Of a stretch of 64,000 nt of DNA, positions 1-7,817 are shown piece after piece. The notes below the pieces were generated by a model. That model saw only the letters and a program-made list of their open reading frames with translations. It made no database searches and had not been told where the DNA came from. The DNA comes from G963691835 sp963691835. Its GTDB lineage: Bacteria; Pseudomonadota; Alphaproteobacteria; Thalassobaculales; Thalassobaculaceae. The stretch covers positions 3,720,001-3,784,000 of the forward strand of contig OY829383.1 of assembly GCA_963691835.1 (NCBI GenBank). The letters are read 5' to 3'. Every line of letters starts with the position of its first letter. Positions within the stretch are counted from its first letter, which is position 1. The position numbers were made by a program, and so were the translations under genes.

Positions 1-162
1 CCGCATCTGGGTCTCGTCGAGCGCACGGCTTTGACCGGACTTATCCGCATCTATGACAAGCTCTATGACCGGTTCCGGTCCGGGTATGCCGATATCGTCG
101 AAACGGCCCCATCCTTGGAACCCGACCTCCGTCGCCTGCATTTGAGTGGAGGGGAAGGGTGA
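1..162 (+). CDS. 3' end of an unidentified protein gene (partial)
   Basis: Frame 1 is open from the window edge to a TGA at 160-162 and encodes the last 53 residues of a protein. The tail is charged, with an amphipathic stretch around RIYDKLYDRFRSGYADIVE, and ends in LHLSGGEG. I do not recognise the family from this fragment. Its stop codon overlaps the GTG start of the next gene (GTGA, 159-162), so the two are almost certainly translationally coupled and belong to one operon. Confidence 0.6.
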   Translation, partial: PHLGLVERTALTGLIRIYDKLYDRFRSGYADIVETAPSLEPDLRRLHLSGGEG

Positions 163-1001
163 GCGCAGGGGCGGCCGCGCTGTCTGCATGTGGCGCGATC
201 GTGCGCCGCCATGACAGGGACCGATACCTCACCTCGCTTTTCGCCTCGCCCGCGGCGCGTGAGGGGCTGTTTGCCCTGCTTGCCTTCAACCATGAAGTTG
301 CGAAGACAGCTGAGGTGGTTTCGGAACCCATAATCGGTCAGATCCGCCTTCAATGGTGGCGCGAATCCCTGGATGGCATCGAAGCCGGAACCCCCAGGCA
401 GCATGAGGTCGTCACTCCCCTCTATGACGCTGTTCAGGCGTTTGGCCTTTCACTGTCGCCATTGCGGCGTCTCATCGACGCCCGGGAAACCGATCTGGAG
501 GAAACCGCCCCGGCGGACGTCAACTCGCTTCTGGAGTATTGCCGGGCCACCGGCGGCGGGCTCTCGCGGGTCTGTGCGCAGTGCTTCGAAGCATCCGAGC
601 AGGAGCAGGATCTGGCCGAGGAGATTGGGACGTCCTATGCCCTCGTCGGCTTGATCAGGGCGACACCCGGGCTCGCCAAGACAAAGCGGTCGATCATTCC
701 CCATACCCTGTGGAGCGATGCCAGCGTAGACGAGAAAGCGTACTTCGCTCTCCGGTCCGAGCCAGGACTGGAGAGGGCCGTGGGAGAGTTGTCCGCGCTG
801 GCGGCGGATGCTCTCGCTTCGGCCCGCTCGAAAGGGCGCCCGCGTCGCTTGCTGCCCATCTTGCTCCAGGCTCAATTGGCTCGGGGCTATTTGAAGACCC
901 TGTCTAAAGCCGGAAACAATCCCTTCTCACCGGACCTGGTTGCTGAAAGCCCGGGCCGGATCCTTTGGCTGTGGCTCAGTTCCGTTCTGCGAACCTATTG
1001 A
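159..1001 (+). CDS. Squalene/phytoene synthase family protein, NDUFAF6-like
   Basis: A 280-residue protein of the all-alpha squalene/phytoene synthase superfamily. Visible family features are a basic N-terminus with DRDRYLTSLFA, then LFALLAFNHEVAKTAEVVSEP, the conserved QWWRESLD segment around residues 67-74, and ALVGLIRATP near 160. The aspartate-rich metal-binding DxxxD motifs of real prenyl-diphosphate condensing enzymes are not visible: the first is occupied by EVAKTAE. This resembles the NDUFAF6-type branch, linked in eukaryotes to complex I assembly, more than carotenoid or hopanoid synthases. The GTG start at 159 is chosen because it overlaps the upstream stop as GTGA. It converges on trmFO with a 39-bp gap. 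Family membership is firm; the reaction, if any, is unknown. Confidence 0.8.
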   Translation: MSAGAAALSACGAIVRRHDRDRYLTSLFASPAAREGLFALLAFNHEVAKTAEVVSEPIIGQIRLQWWRESLDGIEAGTPRQHEVVTPLYDAVQAFGLSLSPLRRLIDARETDLEETAPADVNSLLEYCRATGGGLSRVCAQCFEASEQEQDLAEEIGTSYALVGLIRATPGLAKTKRSIIPHTLWSDASVDEKAYFALRSEPGLERAVGELSALAADALASARSKGRPRRLLPILLQAQLARGYLKTLSKAGNNPFSPDLVAESPGRILWLWLSSVLRTY

Positions 1002-1040
1002 CCCGTTGTTTTCAACGGGCAGCGCGTATGTTGTGCCGGC

Positions 1041-2423
1041 CTATTCCGCGGCTGCGGCCGACCCTTTACCAATCCACGTGTTCATGTCGGACAGAGCGCG
1101 ACGGGCCATCGCAACCTTCCGGTCTCGGCCCTTGAGCCTGCGTTTGCCGGTCCGGTTCGCGTCTTCATCCGGCGGCGGAAAGAGACCGAAGTTCACGTTC
1201 ATGGGCTGAAACGTTTTCGCGTCGGCGCCGCCGGTGATGTGACTCAACAACGCGCCCATCGCGGTGGTCGGCGGCGGTGCCGACGGGAGTTCGCCCCGGC
1301 GTTCCGCAGCAGCGAACCGGCCTGTCATAAGGCCGACAGCCGCACTTTCCACATACCCCTCGCAGCCGGTGATTTGTCCCGCGAACCGAATCCGCGGCAT
1401 GGATTTCATGCGCAGGGTCTCGTCCAGGAGCTTCGGCGAGTTGATGAAGGTATTCCGGTGGAGGCCACCCAGCCGGGCAAACTCCGCGTTCTCAAGACCC
1501 GGGATCATGCGGAAGACGCGCTTCTGCTCACCCCACTTCATCTTGGTCTGGAAGCCGACGATGTTGTAGAGCGTCCCCAGTGCGTTGTCCTGGCGCAATT
1601 GCACGACCGCGTGGGGCCGCCCGCCTGTTTTTGGATCCGTCAGACCAACAGGCTTCATGGGACCGAACCGCAGGGTATCGATGCCGCGGGAGGCCATGAC
1701 CTCGATCGGCATGCAGCCCTCGAAATACGGCGTTTCCTTTTCCCAGTCCTTGAACTCGCCCATCTCCGCCGACAGCAACGCCTCGATAAAGGCGGTGTAT
1801 TGCGCCTCGTCCATCGGGCAATTGATGTAGTCGGCACCATCTCCTTCCGGGCCGACCTTATCGTAGCGGGACTGAAACCAAGCGATGTCGAAGTCAATCG
1901 AGTCCTTGTGAAGGATCGGTGCGATCGCGTCGAAGAAGGCCAATGCATCCTCGCCGGTTTCGGAGCGGATCGCCTCGGCCAAAGCCGGAGAGGTGAGGGG
2001 TCCGGTCGCGACGATCACGCTGTCCCAGTCCTGCGGGGGAAGGCCGGCGACCTCCTCCCGAACGACTGTGATCAGCGGCTCGGCATCGATGGCGGCTTCC
2101 ACGGCTGCGGAGAAATGGTCGCGATCCACCGCCAGGGCGCCACCCGCCGGGACCTTGTGGGCATCGGCACACCGCATGATCAGCGAGTCGCAGCGGCGCA
2201 TTTCCTCGTGCAGTACGCCCACCGCATTGGTTTCGGCGTCGTCCGACCGGAACGAGTTCGAGCAGACCAGCTCCGCGAGACCCTGGGTCTGATGGGCGTC
2301 AGTGCGGCGAACAGGCCGCATTTCGTGAAGAATGACCGGAACGCCCAACCGTGAGATCTGCCATGCCGCCTCGCTGCCAGCCAATCCGCCACCAACAACA
2401 TGTATAGGAGAAAGCTCCGACAT
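1041..2423 (-). CDS. trmFO: TrmFO, folate-dependent tRNA m5U54 methyltransferase
   Basis: A 460-residue flavoprotein that makes 5-methyluridine at position 54 of the tRNA T-loop with methylenetetrahydrofolate as carbon donor and FADH2 as reductant. The N-terminus has the dinucleotide-binding motif VVGGGLAGSEAAWQ. Typical TrmFO blocks follow: LVCSNSFRSDD, the KVPAGGALAVDR segment, GFQTKMKWGEQKRVFRMIPG, LHRNTFINSP and FAGQITGCEGYVESAA near the C-terminus. The start at 2423 (MSELSPIHVV) places the FAD motif 10 residues in, as in the family; an ATG 28 codons upstream is in frame but adds a non-conserved leader. It stands alone between convergent and divergent neighbours. Cytoplasmic. Confidence 0.95.
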   Translation of the reverse strand: MSELSPIHVVGGGLAGSEAAWQISRLGVPVILHEMRPVRRTDAHQTQGLAELVCSNSFRSDDAETNAVGVLHEEMRRCDSLIMRCADAHKVPAGGALAVDRDHFSAAVEAAIDAEPLITVVREEVAGLPPQDWDSVIVATGPLTSPALAEAIRSETGEDALAFFDAIAPILHKDSIDFDIAWFQSRYDKVGPEGDGADYINCPMDEAQYTAFIEALLSAEMGEFKDWEKETPYFEGCMPIEVMASRGIDTLRFGPMKPVGLTDPKTGGRPHAVVQLRQDNALGTLYNIVGFQTKMKWGEQKRVFRMIPGLENAEFARLGGLHRNTFINSPKLLDETLRMKSMPRIRFAGQITGCEGYVESAAVGLMTGRFAAAERRGELPSAPPPTTAMGALLSHITGGADAKTFQPMNVNFGLFPPPDEDANRTGKRRLKGRDRKVAMARRALSDMNTWIGKGSAAAAE

Positions 2424-2569
2424 CTCGACAACCGCTAAATTGACAGGTGTTATTTCCGTTACGGGACATGGCATATAGAGGTTGGTGATCCGATACAATG
2501 TATCCATCGATATACAAGAAACGATTCCTGGACTGAGTACTCTTCAAGCGGTCATCCCGGAGTGATTCA

Positions 2570-3793
2570 TTGGCTGACAGTGGTTTCCTAGACAGTTTTG
2601 ATCGCCGAAAGCTCAATCCGAAGGATACGGCCGACTTCAAGAGCCGCATGATCGATTTCCTTCGGCAGAACCGTCTTGCCGCCGACGCGCTGCTCGCCGG
2701 GAATGTCGAGATGCTCGGCATGGAGGCTGTCAAAAAGGAATTCGGAGAGCGGTGGCCAAAGGTGCGCGCCCGGGTGCTGCTCCTTGCGGAGAATGTGATC
2801 AAGAAGACGATCACGTCGAACGACATCTATCTTCTGGCCAACGACGAACAGTTCATCGTGATGTTCGGTAGCTCGACACGCGAACAGGCCACCATGAAGG
2901 CCAAGAAGATCGCCAAGGACATCAATGAACGGCTCCACGGTGTCGGCACCGCTGCGGATCTGATCACCGTCAAGTCGATGGTGGTCGAGGTGCCGAGAGC
3001 GAACACGGAGGCGCTGACAAAACCGGAAGCCATTGTGGAGACGGTCGAAGAGGCCCGGGACGCCGAAGAGGCGGAGGAGAAGGCCACAGTCGACGACGCA
3101 ACGAAAGAGGCCAAACTCGCGTTCTGGCCGATCGCCAACGTCCGCAAAAAGCTGGTCTCCATGTACCTGGCGGAGATTGATCAGGAGACGGTCAGGGCCG
3201 ATATCCCCGAGGAGAGCGATACGGGGGCCGTCGAATGGGCCACCGATCTCTATGTCGTGGGGGAGGCCGCCGCGGCGGTTAAAGCCGCCGCCGACATGAA
3301 GCTGAGGGCGTTCCTGCTCCTGCCCGTTCACTTCACAACGTTAGAGACCAAGCGCTTCCGTGAGACCTATCTGGAAGCATGCAAGGATATGCCGGAGGAA
3401 TCTGAGCGTCGCGTCTTCATGCTGGTCCGGGGCATGCCGGACGATGTGCCGCAGTCAAAGGTGCACCAGACGTTTTCCTATATTGCGCCTTTCTTCGCCG
3501 GTTTCATCGGGCAGTTCAGCCATGAGTTCGATCGCCGCCAGCGCCTTGAGGGCGTGAACATGATCGGCGTCGCGACAGACCCCGGCGACACCAAGGAAAT
3601 GACAGGGGCACTTCACGAAGGGATGACAAGCTTCGTCGGCCGCAACAGCGGAAAACGCACCAGGACCTTTTTCTCCGGCGCCCCCAATCATGCAATTGCG
3701 ACCGGCGCCAGAAAGGCGAAGTTCGATTATGTCCAGGGCTCGGGAGTAGCGCCCGGCCTAAAGGTTTTCGGGAAGGTTTTCTCGGTCGGATAG
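2570..3793 (+). CDS. Protein with degenerate GGDEF-like domain, function unknown
   Basis: A 407-residue soluble protein without signal peptide or membrane segment. Residues about 80-125 (SNDIYLLANDEQFIVMFGSS, followed by a helix with KAKKIAKDI) look like a GGDEF diguanylate-cyclase core, but the GGDEF signature is replaced by NDEQF and no catalytic half-site is visible. An acidic linker rich in EEA/EAEE (about 160-185) joins it to a C-terminal half with no family I recognise. The start is TTG at 2570, with CGGAG seven bases upstream, and gives MADSGFLDSF. The gene is monocistronic, divergent from trmFO and convergent with the lipoprotein gene. A c-di-GMP-related or scaffold role is inference. 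Confidence 0.7.
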   Translation: MADSGFLDSFDRRKLNPKDTADFKSRMIDFLRQNRLAADALLAGNVEMLGMEAVKKEFGERWPKVRARVLLLAENVIKKTITSNDIYLLANDEQFIVMFGSSTREQATMKAKKIAKDINERLHGVGTAADLITVKSMVVEVPRANTEALTKPEAIVETVEEARDAEEAEEKATVDDATKEAKLAFWPIANVRKKLVSMYLAEIDQETVRADIPEESDTGAVEWATDLYVVGEAAAAVKAAADMKLRAFLLLPVHFTTLETKRFRETYLEACKDMPEESERRVFMLVRGMPDDVPQSKVHQTFSYIAPFFAGFIGQFSHEFDRRQRLEGVNMIGVATDPGDTKEMTGALHEGMTSFVGRNSGKRTRTFFSGAPNHAIATGARKAKFDYVQGSGVAPGLKVFGKVFSVG

Positions 3794-3842
3794 ACGGCGT
3801 GACCGGACTTAGGGGTGAGACCGGAGGTTCCGTGGCGTCCAA

Positions 3843-3870
3843 GAGAACGGCGGACGGACCCGCCGCTCTC
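3843..3870. terminator. Stem-loop between convergent genes
   Basis: Arms of 11 bp (GAGAACGGCGG and CCGCCGCTCTC, one mismatch) around a 6-nt loop, between the stop codons of the plus-strand gene ending at 3793 and the minus-strand gene ending at 3887. Neither side has a clear T-run, so a bidirectional terminator is inferred from position and stability only. Confidence 0.4.
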
Positions 3871-3886
3871 CCGACTGGCGCCGCCG

Positions 3887-5215
3887 TTATTCCGCAACGC
3901 TCATCTCGACCTTCAGACGGTTCAGTCTAAAGTTTCGTTCACTTTCCTGAGCCTGCATGCTGTTGGCCATGGCCGTGGGGATGATCTTATCCCGGCAGAC
4001 ATCCGACAGGGCGGTGTTTGCTTCGTCCTTGGGGCGGTCGAGCGCGACGAGGCAGGCTATCATCAATGACTTCGTGCCTTTGCCGTTTTCAATGTAGGTG
4101 CGCTGCATCCCGGCAATGGTTTCCGCCAGTTCCGGACTCTGCTTGCCGGGGAGAATTTGTCCGGCGGCGGTCGCTGTTGCTTTGGTTTGCGCAGCGCTGA
4201 CCGCTTTGGCCATCGACTCTTGCGATTGTTCCAGCGTGTCGCGCCGGTTCTCCGTTGTCTTAAGGCTTGTCTCGAGCGCGCGTTCGGACTCCTTGGATCG
4301 GCTCAAATCCGCCGAAAGCGTCTCTTCCCGATCCCGCGTTTGGTTGAGTTCGGAACGGGCTTCGTCGAGACGGCGATTTTGCCCGGCCTGCGGCTGTCCG
4401 GATGGATCCCGCGCAACGTCCTCGTCAGTGGCAAGACCCAAGTTGCTTTCGAGCGCCTGAACCTGACCCTCCAGTTGCCGTTTCTCGTCTTGAACTTGAG
4501 ACAGCGTGTCGTTCAGCCGGCGCGTTTCGTTCCTGGTTTCCTCGAGAGAAGATGACAGTCTGGCCGTCTCATTCCTTGTTTGGTCGAGCGACCGGTTCAC
4601 TTCCTGCAGTGTCTGCAAAGCGGTACTGGCAGAAGCCTCGGAGGATCCATCGCTGCCGGACTCTCCGGAAATCGTCGCAAGGGACCGCCCGAAATTCCCG
4701 GCAGCTAGTTCGGCCCCAAGCAAAGTTATGATGGTCTCATCGATGCCGCTCAGAAGGACGGCGTACTGCACCTCGCCGATCGCGCCGTTTGCATAGGCTT
4801 CGCAAGCCCGGTAGAGGCCATCTCGGATCAATTGAATAGAGAGCGATCTTTCCGCCAGAGCGGCCAAGCTTGCCGCGCGCGACTGGCTGATCTGAATCGC
4901 GGCGCTAAGCGCGTCTCCGGTTGGGAGGCCCGTACCCGCACCCAGGCCCGTGTTAAAGGCGGATTGGACCGCCTTTGCCGTATCGGGGCTTGGTTCCGCG
5001 CACATCACCGTCTTTGGACTGACCCGACCGGGCCCGGGATTGCTGACCGGCTCTACCTCCCGCTCAATAACAACGCGTATATCCGCCGTGGTCCCGATCG
5101 TTTGTGTGCCGTTTGCTTCAAGCTTCTGGAATTTCGTGCCCGCTTCGTTCGCAGTACATCCGGCAAGCGCCGCCGCTAGCGCGAGCGAAACAAGAGTTCT
5201 CTGCTGCCCAATCAT
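3887..5215 (-). CDS. Coiled-coil lipoprotein, function unknown
   Basis: A 442-residue predicted lipoprotein. The N-terminus MIGQQRTLVSLALAAALAGC is a type II signal peptide with lipobox LAGC, so the mature protein would begin at Cys20. After a folded region with ALSAAIQISQSRAASLA and an Ala/Gly-rich segment, residues about 215-345 are a long heptad-rich coiled coil containing QTRNETARLSSSLEETRNET and QVQDEKRQLEGQVQALE, followed by an Ala/Thr-rich helix and a basic tail. No enzymatic motif is visible. It lies downstream of the chemoreceptor gene on the same strand, but a terminator-like hairpin separates them, so they are probably separate units. An envelope or peptidoglycan-linked structural role is inference. 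Confidence 0.75.
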   Translation of the reverse strand: MIGQQRTLVSLALAAALAGCTANEAGTKFQKLEANGTQTIGTTADIRVVIEREVEPVSNPGPGRVSPKTVMCAEPSPDTAKAVQSAFNTGLGAGTGLPTGDALSAAIQISQSRAASLAALAERSLSIQLIRDGLYRACEAYANGAIGEVQYAVLLSGIDETIITLLGAELAAGNFGRSLATISGESGSDGSSEASASTALQTLQEVNRSLDQTRNETARLSSSLEETRNETRRLNDTLSQVQDEKRQLEGQVQALESNLGLATDEDVARDPSGQPQAGQNRRLDEARSELNQTRDREETLSADLSRSKESERALETSLKTTENRRDTLEQSQESMAKAVSAAQTKATATAAGQILPGKQSPELAETIAGMQRTYIENGKGTKSLMIACLVALDRPKDEANTALSDVCRDKIIPTAMANSMQAQESERNFRLNRLKVEMSVAE

Positions 5216-5389
5216 ATCGATCCCCCCAGTCTTGGCTTCGTAACTGAGCCACTATTTGCTCATAATCGCGAGTAAGAAGGTATTGAGAAAGAGGATTCGC
5301 TGCATTGAGCAAATAGTCCGAAGGCCAATTTCCTTTCAACACACTAATGTATCGCGATCGTAGTGAGACGATGAGGGCGGCTGGAAAGT

Positions 5390-5424
5390 CTCAAAACAAA
5401 AATGCACCCCAGAAAAAGGGATGC
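5390..5424 (-). terminator. Intrinsic terminator of the chemoreceptor gene
   Basis: On the minus strand, 38 bases after the chemoreceptor stop, a 7-bp stem (GCATCCC/GGGGTGC, one G-U) with a loop of about 7 nt is followed by a T-rich run (ATTTTTGTTTT). This is the classic rho-independent arrangement. Confidence 0.7.
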
Positions 5425-5461
5425 CTTTTGTGCGTTTGACCAGCTTGACTGCGTTGTGAGG

Positions 5462-7474
5462 TCAGGCTGCCTTTACGTCATCCAGGAATGTTTGGACAAG
5501 TTGGTTCAATTCACCTGCCTTTGCCGACAGCTCCGCAGAGGCGTCTCTCACTTGATTCGCGGCGGAGCCTGTTTCACTGGCTGCCGAGTCTACGGCAGAG
5601 ATGTTCGAGTTCACTTCTTGGGTGCCGCTCGATGCCTCATCGACATTCTGTGCGATCGACGACGTCGCGGCTGCCTGCTGTTCGACCGCAGAGGCGATCG
5701 CGGTTGCGATCTCGTTCATCTCGCCAATCACTGTTGTAATCTCCGAGACAACCTTCGCCGCTTCAGCGCTCGCCTGCTGGACAGTGGAGATCTGTGTTGC
5801 GATGTCGCCGGTTGCTTTGGAGGTTTGGCTGGCGAGGTTCTTCACCTCTGATGCCACGACAGCAAAGCCCTTGCCGGCCTCTCCCGCGCGTGCCGCCTCG
5901 ATCGTTGCGTTCAGTGCGAGCAGATTGGTCTGCTCCGCGATGTCGTTGATGAGGTTTACGACCTCCGAGATCTTCTCCGTGCTGGAAACCAGTCCTTCGA
6001 TCCTTTCCTGGGCGGTCTGCGCCTGATCCACAGCGTTGCCGGCAATCCTTGTTGAGGTGGAGACCTGTTGTCCGATCTCCTCAATTGAACTGGAGAGCTC
6101 CTCCGTGGCGACAGCGACCGTTTGAACGTTCTCGCTCGCCTGGTTGGAGGCAGTCGCCACGATGGATGCCTTCTCAGAGGCTTCCACGGCCGTTGAGGCC
6201 ATGGTTGTGGCGGTAACGCGCATCTGGTCGGAGGCGCTCGACACGAACGAGAGGGCGTTGCGGACCTGTCCGTCAAAATCCGAGGTCAGGGTATCGAGAC
6301 GGCGCGTTCTTGCCGCTCTGGACTCTTCGAGCGCGCGCTGCTCAGCCGACAGACGGTCAGCCTCTATCTTGTTCCGTTTGAAGATCTCCACAGCGGCGGC
6401 CATGTCGCCGACTTCGTCCTTATGATCGGTAGCGGGGATATCGACATCTGTGTTGCCATCCGCCAACTGCCGCATTGCGACTGTCATTTCCGATACGGGC
6501 CGGGCGATGGAACGGCCAATCGTCAGTGAGATCAAGGCGCCAATGACCGTCGCGATCAGCACGACGGCGATGGCAGCCGCCTCAAGCGCGGTGAGTTGGC
6601 TTGCCAAGCGAGGGCCAAGCGTATCCTGAAGTTCTTTGTTCTGAAGCTTTAACTCCTCAACCGCGTTCGCGACCGCCGGGCCGATACGGTCGAGATCGCC
6701 TTCAATGATGCCGTTCCGCTCCGTGATGATCTCGTGGACTTCGCCGAAGGTTGCACGATACGTCTCGATATCGCCCCTGACCGATTCCGCGAGACGCAGC
6801 CTTTCGGGGTTCTCCAAACGCGATACCATGTCGTCTGCGCTCTTCCCGAAAAGGCTAAGCTCGTCCTGAACGCGGAGAAAGTCCGACTCCTTGTTATCGA
6901 TCAGGAAGCGCTGAACGTAGAAGCGGACGAGCATCAGGTTCGTCATCGCGTTGCCACCGTAGTACGCAGCTTCCGCGTCACCATCGGCGAACGCCGTATC
7001 CATGATGCTTTGCAGGTTCTTCCGCATACCGGGGCCGATGGCGTTCAGTGTGCTGTTCACCAATTCATTGCGGCGAGCCTGCAACGCGACCACGTCGTCA
7101 AAGCGTTCTGCATAGAACTTCATGTCGTCCGCAATATTGCGGAGCAGATCTTTCTCTTCCTGCCGTGAAGCCAGTTCCAGAGCGCCCTCCGCGACCGAAA
7201 AAGTCGTCGCGGCCCTGGTCCTCACATTGGAAACGGCTTCTTCCGAGCCGCTGATGATGAAGTCCTTCGCATAAAGCCTTGTCAGGATCAGGTTCGCCTG
7301 GACACGTCCGATCTCATTGGTGGACCGGGCAGTGGATCGATAATCCGTGAAGCCGCCTTCGATCATGATAAGGCCGAGAAAGCCCCCGACTCCAATCGAA
7401 ATCAGGAGGAACAGGACAGCGCCGAATCCGCCTCCGATCCGGGTTCCGATCTTCATGTCCTTCAGCGATGCCAT
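5462..7474 (-). CDS. Methyl-accepting chemotaxis protein with HBM-like sensor
   Basis: A 670-residue chemoreceptor. TM1 lies at about residues 13-35. A long all-helical periplasmic region of about 260 residues follows (TDYRSTARSTNEIGRVQANL and a second helical bundle), resembling the helical bimodular (HBM) sensors that bind organic acids. TM2 is near 300 (AAAIAVVLIATVIGALISLT), then a HAMP domain and a cytoplasmic signalling hairpin whose tip reads INDIAEQTNLLALNATIEAA. The start at 7474 (MASLKDMKIGTR) has GGGGGA just upstream; an ATG 15 codons earlier is less likely. No che genes are nearby, so this is an orphan receptor feeding CheA/CheW encoded elsewhere. The ligand is unknown. Confidence 0.92.
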   Translation of the reverse strand: MASLKDMKIGTRIGGGFGAVLFLLISIGVGGFLGLIMIEGGFTDYRSTARSTNEIGRVQANLILTRLYAKDFIISGSEEAVSNVRTRAATTFSVAEGALELASRQEEKDLLRNIADDMKFYAERFDDVVALQARRNELVNSTLNAIGPGMRKNLQSIMDTAFADGDAEAAYYGGNAMTNLMLVRFYVQRFLIDNKESDFLRVQDELSLFGKSADDMVSRLENPERLRLAESVRGDIETYRATFGEVHEIITERNGIIEGDLDRIGPAVANAVEELKLQNKELQDTLGPRLASQLTALEAAAIAVVLIATVIGALISLTIGRSIARPVSEMTVAMRQLADGNTDVDIPATDHKDEVGDMAAAVEIFKRNKIEADRLSAEQRALEESRAARTRRLDTLTSDFDGQVRNALSFVSSASDQMRVTATTMASTAVEASEKASIVATASNQASENVQTVAVATEELSSSIEEIGQQVSTSTRIAGNAVDQAQTAQERIEGLVSSTEKISEVVNLINDIAEQTNLLALNATIEAARAGEAGKGFAVVASEVKNLASQTSKATGDIATQISTVQQASAEAAKVVSEITTVIGEMNEIATAIASAVEQQAAATSSIAQNVDEASSGTQEVNSNISAVDSAASETGSAANQVRDASAELSAKAGELNQLVQTFLDDVKAA

Positions 7475-7817
7475 GTCATTCCCCCGACCGAGTGTAATTC
7501 GACATTCATGGATACACACGCACGTACAACTACACAGTTTTATTGGGGGCTCAACTGCCTAAATCGATAGGGTAAAGTATTGTAATCAATACGTAATCAG
7601 GCGATGCTTGAGGCTTAAACTTTGCGTTTTCTATATTGTTAGAGATTTTCGCTGATTAGTATTTTTACTTCACCTTAAGCGATAGAAATCTCGACAAAAT
7701 GCAATAAAATTTTAGCAAAATCGCCTCAAATCCCAACTCTCATTGGGAGACGCTAATTTCAGTGAACCGGAATGGCACGATAACGGATGGGCGTCAAAAC
7801 GACCGCATAGGCCTGGA
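7475..7817. other. AT-rich intergenic region between chemoreceptor and uvrA
   Basis: This 343-bp stretch is much richer in A+T than its surroundings (about 7560-7740) and holds no credible coding frame. It should contain the chemoreceptor promoter (near 7500-7640, minus strand) and the 3' end of the uvrA transcript. A small hairpin (TCCCAA/TTGGGA, 7731-7748), followed by TTTGAGGCGATTTT on the minus strand, may end uvrA. No confident -35/-10 pair was found. Confidence 0.5.
7731..7748 (-). terminator. Possible uvrA terminator hairpin
   Basis: A 6-bp stem (TCCCAA/TTGGGA) with a 6-nt loop lies about 70 bases past the uvrA stop and is followed on the minus strand by a broken T-rich stretch. Stem and T-run are both weak. 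Confidence 0.4.
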
